In this document: piece after piece, positions 48,260 through 58,000 of the stretch
Position numbering within the stretch: position 1 is the stretch's first letter
Layout: every line of letters begins with the position of its first letter
DNA from: Leptospira koniambonensis
GTDB taxonomy: Bacteria > Spirochaetota > Leptospiria > Leptospirales > Leptospiraceae
Length of the DNA: 64,000 bases
Direction of reading: 5' to 3'
Assembly: GCF_004769555.1 (NCBI RefSeq)
Contig: NZ_RQFY01000004.1
Location: 682,001 to 746,000 of the forward strand
The notes under the pieces: model-generated
Databases searched by the model: none
Told to the model about the DNA's origin: nothing
What the model saw: only the letters and a program-made list of their open reading frames with translations
Position numbers and translations under genes: made by a program

Positions 48260-48733
48260 ATGGGCTCCAGGGTTTCTTTTTTCATTTCTCTCTCTATTCA
48301 TGCGGCCCTATTTTTATCTTATTATTTGATCCGAAATCTAGGTCCTGAAAATTTTTCAGAACAGATCAAACTAAGCCTCAGCAAAGGCCAAATCCCAAGT
48401 TTACATTTTTCGCTTCCTAAAAGTTTGGGAGAAGGACCAGATGCTTCTTCCAATTCAGGCCTGGCGGGAACTCCTGAAGCAGAGATAGAAAGATTTAAAA
48501 ACGAGATCCATTTTCCTCCAGAAGCATTGGAACAAAGACTAGAATCTGATTGTTCTTGGGAAGTGGTGATTGGTTCTAATGGAGCAGCTAAAAAAGTCAC
48601 TACTATCAAACCTTGCAAATATAAGGTTTTCGAAACTCAGTTTAGAAGATCAGTTTCTAGCTGGAAATTTCAACTGCCTGAAGGAAATATAATAATTATT
48701 CCGGTATCCTTTCGTATTGAATCTGATGAGTGA
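48260..48733 (+). CDS. TonB-C-like periplasmic protein
   Basis: A 157-residue protein with one N-terminal membrane helix (VSFFISLSIHAALFLSYYL). The C-terminal ~85 residues (FPPEALEQRLESDCSWEVVI, TIKPCKYKVFETQFRRSV) look like a TonB/TolA C-terminal fold with a likely disulfide. The central linker is Ser/Gly rich and short. It starts the plus-strand run with the UpxY-like NusG, kdsD and aroD and overlaps the NusG-like gene by 8 nt. No ExbBD genes are near. Confidence 0.65.
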   Translation: MGSRVSFFISLSIHAALFLSYYLIRNLGPENFSEQIKLSLSKGQIPSLHFSLPKSLGEGPDASSNSGLAGTPEAEIERFKNEIHFPPEALEQRLESDCSWEVVIGSNGAAKKVTTIKPCKYKVFETQFRRSVSSWKFQLPEGNIIIIPVSFRIESDE

Positions 48734-49247
48734 ATCTTCTAAATCGTGGTATGCAGTTTATACCAATTCTAGGGCAGAGAAGAAGTTAGCACTAGAACTT
48801 TCCAAAAAAGGAATAACCCAATACTTGCCGATTATTTCGACCAAAAAAAAATGGTCTGATCGGATCAAAATGATCCTGTTACCTGTTTTTCCTTCTTATG
48901 TATTCGTAAAAATTGATATAAGAATAGAAAAACTAAAAGTCCTGGAAACTCCAGGAGCAGTAAAGTTTATCTCTATTGGGGAAATTCCTTTCGTAATTGA
49001 TGAGGAAGATATTGATGCTATCCGCCAACTCGTAACTGAGTATCCGGATAAGATCAAGATCGAAAGAGAGAATATGCTAGCTCCAGGTAAAAAGGTACTT
49101 ATTAAAAATGGTCCTTTTAAAAACATTAGAGCTAGAGTCATCCGAAAAGGAAGTAAATCGTCTATTCTTGTTTCCCTTTCTGGAATGGATACTACAGTAT
49201 CTTTGGAATTGGATTCTGAGTTATTAGAAACGGACGAGGAGAGTTAG
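48726..49247 (+). CDS. Specialised NusG/UpxY-like transcription antiterminator
   Basis: A NusG-family paralogue of 173 residues. The NGN domain has WYAVYTNSRAEKKLALELSK, LPVFPSYVFVKI and GAVKFISIGEIPFVI, followed by a KOW region (PGKKVLIKNGPFKNIRARVI). The FPSYVFV segment resembles RfaH/UpxY rather than core NusG. Such factors increase read-through of long surface-polysaccharide operons. The ATG at 48726 is chosen over a TTG at 48717. The next gene is kdsD, matching a role in LPS/capsule expression. Confidence 0.82.
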   Translation: MSESSKSWYAVYTNSRAEKKLALELSKKGITQYLPIISTKKKWSDRIKMILLPVFPSYVFVKIDIRIEKLKVLETPGAVKFISIGEIPFVIDEEDIDAIRQLVTEYPDKIKIERENMLAPGKKVLIKNGPFKNIRARVIRKGSKSSILVSLSGMDTTVSLELDSELLETDEES

Positions 49248-49249
49248 AA

Positions 49250-50218
49250 ATGGGAAATACATTAGATAAAGTTAAAAAAGCTTTGGACATAGAGATCGAA
49301 GCAATCCTCCATTTTAGAGAAAACCTAGATCCAAATATAGAAAAAGCAGTCGAACTCATCTTCCAATCCAAAGGAAAAGTGATCGTAACCGGCGTAGGAA
49401 AATCAGGAGACGTTGGTAAAAAGATCGCATCCACTTTATCTTCTACAGGAACTCCTTCGTATTTTCTTCATCCATCTGATGCGGCTCATGGCGATGCTGG
49501 AATTTTAGCCCAAGGTGATGTGGTCATCGCAATCGGTAAGAGCGGAGAAAGTGAAGAATTACTTAACCTTCTTCCTACCATAAAAAGTATTGGAGCCAAA
49601 TTAGTAGGTTTAACTGCAAATCCCCAATCTAGATTGGCATTGGACTGCGATATTGTAATCTTAACTCCAGTACTAAAAGAAGCATGTCCTTTGGAACTGG
49701 CGCCAACATCCAGCACTACAATCGCATTGATGTTGGGAGATGCGATAGCAATGGCATTAATGGAACTTAGAAATTTCCAAAAAGAAGATTTTGCATTATA
49801 CCATCCTGCAGGAAGGCTCGGAAAAAGATTGTCCCTGAAAGTGGACGATGTGATGAGAAAGGGAGACAAACTGGCAAAAGTAAGTTCTGATGCAAGCTTA
49901 GAAGAAGTTCTTTCCGAGATCACAAAAAAACTCGTGGGTGCAACAGGTGTCGTGGACCCGAGCGGAAAACTGATCGGATTCGTGACCGACTATGATATTA
50001 GAAAATTATTAAATGATGGAAAATTAGATAAGTCCATCAAGGCAAAAGATTTAATGAACTCTAAACCTACTGTATTCGAAAGTGGGATCATGGCTTACGA
50101 TGTTTTACAATCTATGGAAAGAAGGGAAAAACCTATCTCTGTAGCTCCAATTATTTCTAAAGATGGGGCATTATTGGGGATCGTTTCTATTCACGATCTA
50201 TTACAGAAAGGACTCTGA
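49250..50218 (+). CDS. kdsD: D-arabinose-5-phosphate isomerase (KdsD/KpsF/GutQ family)
   Basis: Converts ribulose-5-phosphate to arabinose-5-phosphate, the precursor of Kdo in LPS. The 322-residue protein has an SIS domain (VTGVGKSGDVGKKIASTLSS, FLHPSDAAHGDAG, AIGKSGESEEL, TSSTTIALMLGDAIAMALME) and two C-terminal CBS motifs around VDDVMRKGDKLAKVSSDASL and LMNSKPTVFESGIM. A GAGGAGAG site precedes the ATG. It lies 2 nt after the NusG-like gene and 6 nt before aroD. Confidence 0.93.
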   Translation: MGNTLDKVKKALDIEIEAILHFRENLDPNIEKAVELIFQSKGKVIVTGVGKSGDVGKKIASTLSSTGTPSYFLHPSDAAHGDAGILAQGDVVIAIGKSGESEELLNLLPTIKSIGAKLVGLTANPQSRLALDCDIVILTPVLKEACPLELAPTSSTTIALMLGDAIAMALMELRNFQKEDFALYHPAGRLGKRLSLKVDDVMRKGDKLAKVSSDASLEEVLSEITKKLVGATGVVDPSGKLIGFVTDYDIRKLLNDGKLDKSIKAKDLMNSKPTVFESGIMAYDVLQSMERREKPISVAPIISKDGALLGIVSIHDLLQKGL

Positions 50219-50224
50219 TTTTCC

Positions 50225-50947
50225 ATGAGCGACAACTCTCAAAAAATAAGGGTCATTCTTACATTGAACGAAGAGGAGTTTTTTGGTTTAGATTCTCTGC
50301 CTAAAGCCGATTTTTTAGAGATACGTTTAGACCAATTTCGTTCCGACAAAGATGCTCCAGAAAAGATCTTACAAAAAATAAAAGATCTAAATGCTGCTTG
50401 TGTATTCACTTATAGACAACCAGAAGATTCCAGCCTAAAAAGTTTAGGAGTCTGGGATATAGAAAATATCGCACCTTTACTTTCCGGATTAGAATCAGGA
50501 AAACATTATATAGATCTTGAATTAGATAAGGACAATCCCGTATTTAACGGAATAGACGAGGATCGATTTGGGATCATCCGATCTGTTCATAGTTTTTCAG
50601 GAATTCCAGATTACGAAGAATTACTCTTTTTCTTAAGACCAGTCACGGAAGAAGTTTTAGCAACTGTTAAGTCTGAACTCCCTTTCCAAAGGATTTTTAA
50701 AATTGCTGCGCTTCCAAAGAACGAGCAGGAATCGCAGGAATTCCAAGAGTATTCTATTAAACTTTCTAAACTATGCGCTAAACAAAATATTCCAATTGGT
50801 TTCTGCGGAATACTCATGGGAGAATCTGGAAAAGAATTCAGGATCTTTCCTGAAAAGATAGGATCTCAATTTACTTATTGTTGTTTGGGAGAACCGAAAG
50901 CTCCCGGGCAAGTTGATTTGGAAACTTTATTATCTAAAAGAAAATAA
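50225..50947 (+). CDS. aroD: 3-dehydroquinate dehydratase, type I
   Basis: Third step of the shikimate pathway, using a Schiff-base lysine. The 240-residue length is normal for type I enzymes. FLEIRLDQF supplies the conserved Glu/Arg, IRSVHSFSG the catalytic His and FKIAALPKN the lysine. GSQFTYCCLGEPKAPGQVD at the C-terminus is the substrate loop. It is the last gene of the run and ends 4 nt from the convergent TPR gene. Confidence 0.93.
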   Translation: MSDNSQKIRVILTLNEEEFFGLDSLPKADFLEIRLDQFRSDKDAPEKILQKIKDLNAACVFTYRQPEDSSLKSLGVWDIENIAPLLSGLESGKHYIDLELDKDNPVFNGIDEDRFGIIRSVHSFSGIPDYEELLFFLRPVTEEVLATVKSELPFQRIFKIAALPKNEQESQEFQEYSIKLSKLCAKQNIPIGFCGILMGESGKEFRIFPEKIGSQFTYCCLGEPKAPGQVDLETLLSKRK

Positions 50948-50951
50948 ACGA

Positions 50952-52463
50952 CTAGTCCCTATCTTGGGAATCATCGTCTTCTTTATCATCTTCAGATTTT
51001 TTATGATCTCTGGTTCCAGCACGAGTTTCCAGAAAATTCTTAAAACTTTCGTCTGATCTAAATTTTTTGAATGTTTTATCTTTTTCTGCGGATGACCAAT
51101 AGGAAGATTTGATATTTCCGGATTTTTTAATATAGGACATTGTCTTGTCTTGATCATTCTTCTCTGCGTAACATTTTGCTAAGAGATAATAGGCTCCAGC
51201 GGAATCTTCTACCTTTTCTAAATGAGCAATTGCTTTGTCTACGGAACCTGTATATAAATAGGTTTTACCTAAATAGAAATTATATTCTCTGATCTCTTCT
51301 TCGTCAGGTTGGACTGCATGAAAATATTTAAGAGCTTTTTCGTAGTTTCCGTTGTTTGTATAATATCTAGCGAGTTTTAAGATACCGTCATAATATACAT
51401 CCGGAAGTTCTTTCAGTTCCGGATTTTCTTTTTCGATAGCGGCACCGATCTCTTTCAGAAGATCATAACCTTCTTCTTTTTTGCCGATCTGTATTTTGCA
51501 GAGGCCGATATACATTCGGATCTCTCTGGTTTTTTCCCCGTATTCGAGTGCTTTTTCGGCAGTTTTAATCGCACTATCACAATCCTTTTGCTGCCATTTA
51601 ATTTTGGTCAGACCGATCAAAGGAAGAACCGTATGCTTATTTGCGTGTGCCTTTCTATAATACTTAGATGCTTCTTCGAAATTTTTCTTTTTATGATAAG
51701 CGGCCGCTTGCGTAAGATGTGTATAATAGAGTAATTTTTCTCTTTCAGAAGAGATCTTAGGTTCAATACGATTCAGAACAACGAGTGCATCGTCGTAATT
51801 TCCGACACGCACAAGAAGAGCCCCATATTTATAACCGTACTCCACATTCTCCGGTTCATTTTTGACTAATCCGGAAAGAATAGATTCGGATTTAGCAAAT
51901 TCTTTTTCATTATAATAAGCTAATGCAAGTCTCCATAGGATCTCTTTATTGTTTGGTTCTTGTTTTAATTTTTTCTCGAGACTGGAAACACTTTCCTGTT
52001 CAGTTTCTTCTTCATGATAAACAGGTTTACGAGATCCCCCGGAAGAATATCTCTCTTCTGCGGCAGCTCTGATCTTTTGGATATGAGAAAGGTCAGGATC
52101 GATCTTCAATAATCGACTGGAATAAGAGAGAACTTCTCCATAATCTCTTTGGTAATTATGATAAAGAATGATCTTTGTAAGAGAGTTTACCAGATCCTTT
52201 TTAGGAAGATTTAAACTGACAGCTTTCTTGAAAGCTTGGATGGATTTAGTATAATCTTTTCTGCTCTCATAGATATAACCCATGTACATCCAAGCTTCGC
52301 CGGAAGAAGGGTTTCCATCATTATACTTTTGGAATTGTTTGAGAGCCTCTGTGTAGTCTTTTCTGGAATAAGCTTTTTTACCTTCTTTCATGTCTGCGAA
52401 GACAGAATTGGAAGAGAAGAATATACAAAAGCAAATCAGCAGAGAAAAGAAGGACTTACCCAT
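50952..52463 (-). CDS. Secreted/periplasmic TPR protein
   Basis: About 503 residues. ATG 52463 gives a clean signal peptide (MGKSFFSLLICFCIFF, cut before DMKEG); a start at 52514 would bury it. More than eight TPR-like units follow, for example EAWMYMGYIYESRKDYTKSI and REYNFYLGKTYLYTGSVDKA. The tail is strongly acidic/basic mixed (KKSEDDKEDDDSQDRD). Probably a scaffold in the periplasm. Function unknown. Confidence 0.8.
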   Translation of the reverse strand: MGKSFFSLLICFCIFFSSNSVFADMKEGKKAYSRKDYTEALKQFQKYNDGNPSSGEAWMYMGYIYESRKDYTKSIQAFKKAVSLNLPKKDLVNSLTKIILYHNYQRDYGEVLSYSSRLLKIDPDLSHIQKIRAAAEERYSSGGSRKPVYHEEETEQESVSSLEKKLKQEPNNKEILWRLALAYYNEKEFAKSESILSGLVKNEPENVEYGYKYGALLVRVGNYDDALVVLNRIEPKISSEREKLLYYTHLTQAAAYHKKKNFEEASKYYRKAHANKHTVLPLIGLTKIKWQQKDCDSAIKTAEKALEYGEKTREIRMYIGLCKIQIGKKEEGYDLLKEIGAAIEKENPELKELPDVYYDGILKLARYYTNNGNYEKALKYFHAVQPDEEEIREYNFYLGKTYLYTGSVDKAIAHLEKVEDSAGAYYLLAKCYAEKNDQDKTMSYIKKSGNIKSSYWSSAEKDKTFKKFRSDESFKNFLETRAGTRDHKKSEDDKEDDDSQDRD

Positions 52464-52574
52464 ACTAGTAAGACCTACATTTTCCCTCCGAATACTACAA
52501 AAGAAGGAAGGCATTTATCCAATTTTGGAAGAGAACGCCACGAATAAAGTGGAATTCTCGCCTTCCTAAAGGAA

Positions 52575-54188
52575 TTATTTATTTCCTAAAACCTCTGCCT
52601 TTCTTTGAGCCAAGGCTCTTGCAGCTCTAAGATTCACGCTCATGGTCGTAATTTGAGGATTTACCGATAATCCTGTAGGATAAACGGAAGCATCCATTAC
52701 AAAAATATTCTTATGACCATAGAGTTGGAAATCCATATCCACTGCACCTAAGTCGGCTGATTTAGCTGCTTGGATAGAACCATGAGGGTGAGCAGAACCA
52801 ATTGCGATCTTTCCTGGCTCGATACTCTTATCCAAGATCCAATCAAACTTAGAATTTTTATCCACAGGGATTGGATCTTGTACATCAGGGAATGGGAATA
52901 TGATCGCCTTCGCACCCGCAGCAACTTGCACTTCTGCGAGAGATTTCAAACCTTTGAGTAAATTTTTACCGTCGGTAGGAGTAATCTCGAAATAAACTTT
53001 TCTTCTTCCCAAGGACCATTTTACAGAAGCATTCGCCTCGCCATCAGCACCATCACGCACTAGCACAATACCTGCGCTCATGTTCGGATACTTCTTCATA
53101 GCATCGAATTGTCTCTGTCCATAAAAAGGAATCAGTGAACTCGCTAAGGTAGGACGGAATGGCGCAACTTCTAACCAATAGCCATAACCTGTATTATCTT
53201 GGTTATGACCATCTTTGATAACTGCAGATTGAGGAGGTCCAGAGAACATATTGATCGTCTCATCAAAGATCGCAAAGTTCGTGCTTGTAGGATGGACTTT
53301 TAAATTTCTTCCCACCCAGTCATTTCCGAGTCCGGATCTTTGCAGTAGTGCAGGACCTTCGATAGCGCCTGCGCTTACGATCACTACTGGAGCTTCGATC
53401 ACTACTTTTTCCAGAATATTGCTCGGAGCTTTTTCATAAGGATCGGGAGTGAATTCTGCAACTACAGTTTTAATATCGCCGTCTTGGATGTATTGTGCTC
53501 TCATATTAGAGATTACAGTCGCACCTGCTTCTATCGCATCTGGGATCCAAGTTAAGAATGCGGATTGTTTTGCATTAATAGGACATCCCAAACCACAACG
53601 GCCGAGACCAATACAGCCTCTATTATTATTCTTTAATACTTCCGGATGCAGACCTAATACCTTTCCACCTTTCATTAAGGTGCCATTGTTTGCATTGATC
53701 AGATTTGGCGGAACTTCGTGGACACCAATCCTTTCGTGGACTTCTGAAATATAAGAGTCCATTTCCTGTCTTCCATAACCTTTCCAACCGAAACGGGAAT
53801 CCCATTCGTTAGTCACGTAATCAGGAGGATAAAGAGAAGTTTGCCAGTTTACAGTGGTTGAACCACCTACTGTTCTTCCTTGTAGGATAGAAAGAGTTTG
53901 CTCTTCTGCGATGATAAACCCTGCGTCTCTATATAATCTTGCTTGGGAAAGAAATTCATCTCCAGTGAATTTTGCAGGAGTAAAATATCCGCCTTCTTCG
54001 ATCAGGACTACTTTCCAGCCTGCTTTTGCGAGAGTGGCAGCGACTACTGCTCCTCCAGCTCCGGAACCTATGATAACAGCTTCTGCTTGTAATTTCCAAA
54101 CTCCGTCTTTGATACCTTTTTCTTTGATCAAAGATTCATGTTTTTCCGGAGTGATGATCTCAGAATTTGCGTTAGGAATTCCGCCCAT
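52575..54188 (-). CDS. GMC-family FAD oxidoreductase
   Basis: Flavoprotein dehydrogenase of 537 residues. VIIGSGAGGAVVAATLAKAG with VVLIEEGG binds FAD, and GRTVGGSTTVNWQTSLYPP is a GMC signature. The C-terminal active site includes SAHPHGS and DASVYPTGLSVNPQITTMS. Cysteines in NNRGCIGLGRCGLGCPINAK occur in other dehydrogenases of this group. Substrates could be alcohols, sterols or sugars. It starts 5 nt after its likely partner subunit at 54194. No signal peptide is visible. Confidence 0.88.
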   Translation of the reverse strand: MGGIPNANSEIITPEKHESLIKEKGIKDGVWKLQAEAVIIGSGAGGAVVAATLAKAGWKVVLIEEGGYFTPAKFTGDEFLSQARLYRDAGFIIAEEQTLSILQGRTVGGSTTVNWQTSLYPPDYVTNEWDSRFGWKGYGRQEMDSYISEVHERIGVHEVPPNLINANNGTLMKGGKVLGLHPEVLKNNNRGCIGLGRCGLGCPINAKQSAFLTWIPDAIEAGATVISNMRAQYIQDGDIKTVVAEFTPDPYEKAPSNILEKVVIEAPVVIVSAGAIEGPALLQRSGLGNDWVGRNLKVHPTSTNFAIFDETINMFSGPPQSAVIKDGHNQDNTGYGYWLEVAPFRPTLASSLIPFYGQRQFDAMKKYPNMSAGIVLVRDGADGEANASVKWSLGRRKVYFEITPTDGKNLLKGLKSLAEVQVAAGAKAIIFPFPDVQDPIPVDKNSKFDWILDKSIEPGKIAIGSAHPHGSIQAAKSADLGAVDMDFQLYGHKNIFVMDASVYPTGLSVNPQITTMSVNLRAARALAQRKAEVLGNK

Positions 54189-54193
54189 AGTTC

Positions 54194-54697
54194 TTAACCT
54201 TTATATCCCACTAGTTCGTTATAATCTCTTTCCATTGAAACTAAGAAGAAGGACAACTGGCGCATGATATTATAAGCGCCTCTTTTCAAAGATAAGGAAG
54301 AGTTTTTCCAGGAAAGAAGTCGTTTCTCTCTATCTTCTTTGGAAAGCCCCACCATAGAGGTGAAAGAAAAATCCAAAGCGAGAGAAACAAGAGAAGAGCC
54401 AGGCAAGAATGCCAATAATTTCAAGACGGACTCTGTATCGATAGGATATGGATGACCATAGATATACTTATCCGCAGCCACTCCCAAGTCGAATCCTTGG
54501 ATTGGATTTCCTACCAGGAAAACTTCTTCCAATGATTTGAAGGCGAGATATTCAGAATCACTCAATCCATGCAATTTAGGAATTGATCCAGGTTTGCAGG
54601 AAGCTTGAGGAACTAGGATAGCCGAGATGGCCGCCGTTTTGAGCAAAAATTTTAGAAAGCGACTACGAGAAACTTTCTCATCCAGAAACGATTCCAA
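54194..54697 (-). CDS. Gluconate 2-dehydrogenase subunit-3-like protein
   Basis: A 167-residue exported protein. The N-terminus SRSRFLKFLLKTAAISAILV with a following AS-C is a Tat- or lipoprotein-like signal in which the RR is split by a serine. The mature part (GLSDSEYLAFKSLEEVF, ALDFSFTSMVGL) resembles the small gamma subunit of membrane gluconate/GMC dehydrogenases. It precedes the GMC gene by 5 nt and probably exports or stabilises it. The cytochrome c subunit seen in classic systems is not adjacent. Confidence 0.72.
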   Translation of the reverse strand: MESFLDEKVSRSRFLKFLLKTAAISAILVPQASCKPGSIPKLHGLSDSEYLAFKSLEEVFLVGNPIQGFDLGVAADKYIYGHPYPIDTESVLKLLAFLPGSSLVSLALDFSFTSMVGLSKEDREKRLLSWKNSSLSLKRGAYNIMRQLSFFLVSMERDYNELVGYKG

Positions 54698-54770
54698 TTC
54701 TAACTCCTAAACTTTGTTCGAAATAACAAAGTTTGCCGTAACGAATGTTCTGGAATATGTTCGACTTTGT

Positions 54771-57314
54771 CTATCCTTTCTTTTGGAATTTTTTCATCTT
54801 CACGTAAATTTTGATTTCTTCAAAATCAATTCTATCTAATTCAACAGGGAATGTTTCACCTAATGAATATTGTTTGGTATATTTTTTAGAATAGAATGTG
54901 AAGTCTGTCTCTGCTTGTAACTCACCTTCGTCTGTGAATTCTATTGCAGGGATGATTGCTTCCACTGGAGGATTATTCAATTCCACAAATGCAACTGCTG
55001 CTTTAAATCCTACAAGAGTTGCGGTAAATTCTTTGATTCCTGTTTTCTCTAAGAACCTACAAGCCTTGAGTTTATAATAATCCCTTTCAGAATCAGTTGC
55101 CTTTCTTTCTTCGTGAGAAGTATGAAGACCCATTATTTTGATATCTTCCTCGGAATATGGCTCTTGTTCAGAGAGTAGGATACTTTCTAAAACTCTATGA
55201 CAAACCAAGTCAGGATAACGACGGATTGGAGAAGTGAAATGACAATAGTCTGTGAAACCTAATCCCCAATGCCCCAGATATTCTCCCGAATAATAGGCCT
55301 GCATAAAACTTCTCAAAAGAGAAATATTGAACAAACGCTCTGAAGGACTTCCTTCAATCACTTGTAGAACGTGTCGAATGGACTCGTAGTTTGTGTCTTG
55401 CAGCTGAGCATTAACTCCATTCAAGCTTAAGAATGAATTCAACATCTCCAGTTTTTCTACATCCATTGGTTCATGGACACGATACAGAGTAGGTCTTTCT
55501 TTTTTGCGAATATACTCTGCTACTTTTATATTTGCAGAGAGCATAAATTCTTCGATCAAAATATGCGCCTGAAGTCTATCCACAGGTTTGATCTCTACTA
55601 CATTATGCTCTGAGTCTGTGATTACTTTATTCTCTTTCAGATTTAGATCTACTCTTCCAGAGTTAAGTCTTCTCTTTCTGAGAATATCTGCAAATTTCAT
55701 CATCTGGAAAATCCAATTCTTAGGATCTCCAGATTTGATCTCTTCTTCTGCTCGATTATATGTATATCTTTCTTCTACTTTGATTATGGATTTATAAAAC
55801 TTAGCATGGAAGATTGTCCCGCTCCAGTCTGCTTCCATCTCTACTGTGAATGCCAGTCGATTCTTCTTAGCTACGAGACTACAAAGATTTTCAGAAAGTT
55901 CAGGTGGAAGCATAGGAACAACTCTACTTCCCAAATAAACAGAAGTAGCTCTTGCGTAAGCCTCTATATCCAGATCAGAACCAGGTTGTACATAATGAGA
56001 AACGTCTGCGATATGAACGTAAAATCGGATCTTCTTCCCTTCATCTATAAAGGAAATTGCATCGTCAAAATCCTTGGAATATTCTCCATCTATCGTGATG
56101 GATTTGAGTTCTCTCAAGTCCACTCTGGAGTTCCAATTGTCGACAGTGGATTCATCCACTTCATCTGGAAGTTTTTCCAATTTTACTTCTTCCGGATAGA
56201 GGATCGTATAATTGTACTTCATAAGCATTCTCATCAGATCAGTGTCTTCTTTGGTATCCGATTCAAAACGAACAAAGTGAGCTTCGTATAGATTTTTTTC
56301 GTGATCAGAATCCTGCTTTAAGGTAACGATCAAAACATCTCCGATATTGATCTCATCTTGCAGATCTTGGAGTAATGTTTTGCGGGGAAGGAAACCTTCT
56401 TTCAAATCTCCTTCCATATCTAAGAAGGTCCCGACTATAAATTTATAATCCTTCTCAGTGACCTTCATTCTATAAAGTTCACGACCTCTGCGTAGAACAG
56501 AGACAACTTCTCCTTCTAACTTTCCTTTGCGGCCGATACCTGTAGGAAGAATTTCTACAAGATCACCTTGTATTGCAGAAGAAGTGTACTGACCTGGAAC
56601 GAATACCTCGGTTCCTGTAGTCAGCTTTACGAAACCATCTCCCTTTTTACTTAAAGAGATAGTTCCGCTTAAAGTTTGGTTAGGACGAACGATGATATTC
56701 TTTTTTTGGATCTCAATCAGACCTTCTTTTTCGAAGAATATTAAAACTTCTTCCGCAGAACGTTTTTGTTCTTGGGCTTCCCATTTTTCTCTTCTAAAAC
56801 CTTTTTTCTGTCCTGCATGAGCAATGAACTTAGAGTAAATCTCTTGCATAGAGAGAACCTTTCCAGCGTTAGAACGGAAAAATTTTAGAAGTTTTCTGCC
56901 AGGTTCATTTTCTCTTTCCCAATCATGACTTCCTGATTTTCTATCATAGAACTTGGGCTTTGGTGCTGGAACATGTGATTCCGGTTTGGATTCTTTCTTA
57001 AACTTAGGAGCCTTAAATTCTTTTTCTTTTTTAGGCGGAGAAGAAGGTGGTGGAGGCGGATCGAATTTCTTATCTTTATGATCTCGCGGAGCTTTTTTTT
57101 CGACCGGAAAGATTTCGGACTCGGTGGAGCGGGAAGACTTATGATCTTTTTTCTTTTTAGCAACCTTCTCCTTTGCTTCTCTGAGTTTTTTTCTTAAATC
57201 ATTATCTTTCGATTCTTTTGGAACAGATCGTGTAGATCCTTTGATCTTTTCAATATTCTCTTTGGTTTTCTTCTTTGTTTGTATTTGTTTAACCATTTTC
57301 TTTTTTTGTGTCAT
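54771..57314 (-). CDS. rnr: Ribonuclease R
   Basis: Processive 3'-5' exoribonuclease of 847 residues. An unusual Lys/Glu/Pro-rich N-terminal extension (about 1-150, with a PPPPPSSPPKKEKEFK stretch) precedes a winged-helix and cold-shock domains. The RNB catalytic domain includes SITIDGEYSKDFDDAISF (metal aspartates), YVHIADVSHYVQPGSDLD and GFTDYCHFTSPIRRYPDLV. The S1 domain closes the protein. Its start overlaps the end of tsaB by 4 nt, so it belongs to the tsaE-tsaB-rnr group. Confidence 0.93.
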   Translation of the reverse strand: MTQKKKMVKQIQTKKKTKENIEKIKGSTRSVPKESKDNDLRKKLREAKEKVAKKKKDHKSSRSTESEIFPVEKKAPRDHKDKKFDPPPPPSSPPKKEKEFKAPKFKKESKPESHVPAPKPKFYDRKSGSHDWERENEPGRKLLKFFRSNAGKVLSMQEIYSKFIAHAGQKKGFRREKWEAQEQKRSAEEVLIFFEKEGLIEIQKKNIIVRPNQTLSGTISLSKKGDGFVKLTTGTEVFVPGQYTSSAIQGDLVEILPTGIGRKGKLEGEVVSVLRRGRELYRMKVTEKDYKFIVGTFLDMEGDLKEGFLPRKTLLQDLQDEINIGDVLIVTLKQDSDHEKNLYEAHFVRFESDTKEDTDLMRMLMKYNYTILYPEEVKLEKLPDEVDESTVDNWNSRVDLRELKSITIDGEYSKDFDDAISFIDEGKKIRFYVHIADVSHYVQPGSDLDIEAYARATSVYLGSRVVPMLPPELSENLCSLVAKKNRLAFTVEMEADWSGTIFHAKFYKSIIKVEERYTYNRAEEEIKSGDPKNWIFQMMKFADILRKRRLNSGRVDLNLKENKVITDSEHNVVEIKPVDRLQAHILIEEFMLSANIKVAEYIRKKERPTLYRVHEPMDVEKLEMLNSFLSLNGVNAQLQDTNYESIRHVLQVIEGSPSERLFNISLLRSFMQAYYSGEYLGHWGLGFTDYCHFTSPIRRYPDLVCHRVLESILLSEQEPYSEEDIKIMGLHTSHEERKATDSERDYYKLKACRFLEKTGIKEFTATLVGFKAAVAFVELNNPPVEAIIPAIEFTDEGELQAETDFTFYSKKYTKQYSLGETFPVELDRIDFEEIKIYVKMKKFQKKG

Positions 57315-58000
57315 GTATAATATACCTTAGGCTTATCATCAGCGTAAGTTCCTCTCAGATAATTCGGAACCAAATGCAAATACGAATGATCTTCTGGTTT
57401 TGCTAATGCCTTTTTGATCTCGCTGGACTTCTCTAATATAATCGCTTCCGACGAGGGAAGATTTTCTTTCATATTTGTTCCCGCAAAAAATTCGGGAGAG
57501 TCACTGAACTTAATTCCAGTAAGATAAGAGCCTATCCTATCTTCCGGGATGGTTTCCGGAATCAAATCCGGAGCAATGTCTATTGTTCCCCAATAACCTC
57601 TGGAGTCTCTTAGACCGAAATATACTTTTCCTTGTTTCGCTTCTATTCCTACACAAACGGGAGATTCTGATTCCGCATAATATTGGCAGGAGTACAATTC
57701 TAAACTATCAATTCCCAAAACCGGAATATTCCAGATCTGTGAAAAATTCCGAGCAGTCGCCACCGATATCCTGATCCCAGTAAAAGACCCAGGGCCAGTA
57801 GTAGTTACTATTATATCAGGTTTTTCCCAATTAGAAACCTTCAAACAATTAGAAATTTCTTTAATAAGCAAGAGAGAAGATTCTCTATTATGCAATTCTC
57901 TATGTTCGGAAAGTTTTTCTAATTTGCCATTTTCCGTTTTAAGATAACAGCCTACTAAGATCCAAGTGTTGGTAGCATCGAAGAATAATATTTTTGTCAT
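57311..58000 (-). CDS. tsaB: tRNA threonylcarbamoyladenosine biosynthesis protein TsaB
   Basis: Partner of TsaD in making t6A37 of ANN-reading tRNAs. It is about 229 residues with MTKILFFDATNTWILVGCY, VTTTGPGSFTGIRISVATAR and GIEAKQGKVYF, an ASKHA fold without its own catalysis. ATG 58000 is chosen because it gives a 4-nt overlap with tsaE and aligns with the family start; a further-upstream start at 58054 adds 18 unlike residues. tsaD is not in this window. Confidence 0.9.
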   Translation of the reverse strand: MTKILFFDATNTWILVGCYLKTENGKLEKLSEHRELHNRESSLLLIKEISNCLKVSNWEKPDIIVTTTGPGSFTGIRISVATARNFSQIWNIPVLGIDSLELYSCQYYAESESPVCVGIEAKQGKVYFGLRDSRGYWGTIDIAPDLIPETIPEDRIGSYLTGIKFSDSPEFFAGTNMKENLPSSEAIILEKSSEIKKALAKPEDHSYLHLVPNYLRGTYADDKPKVYYT

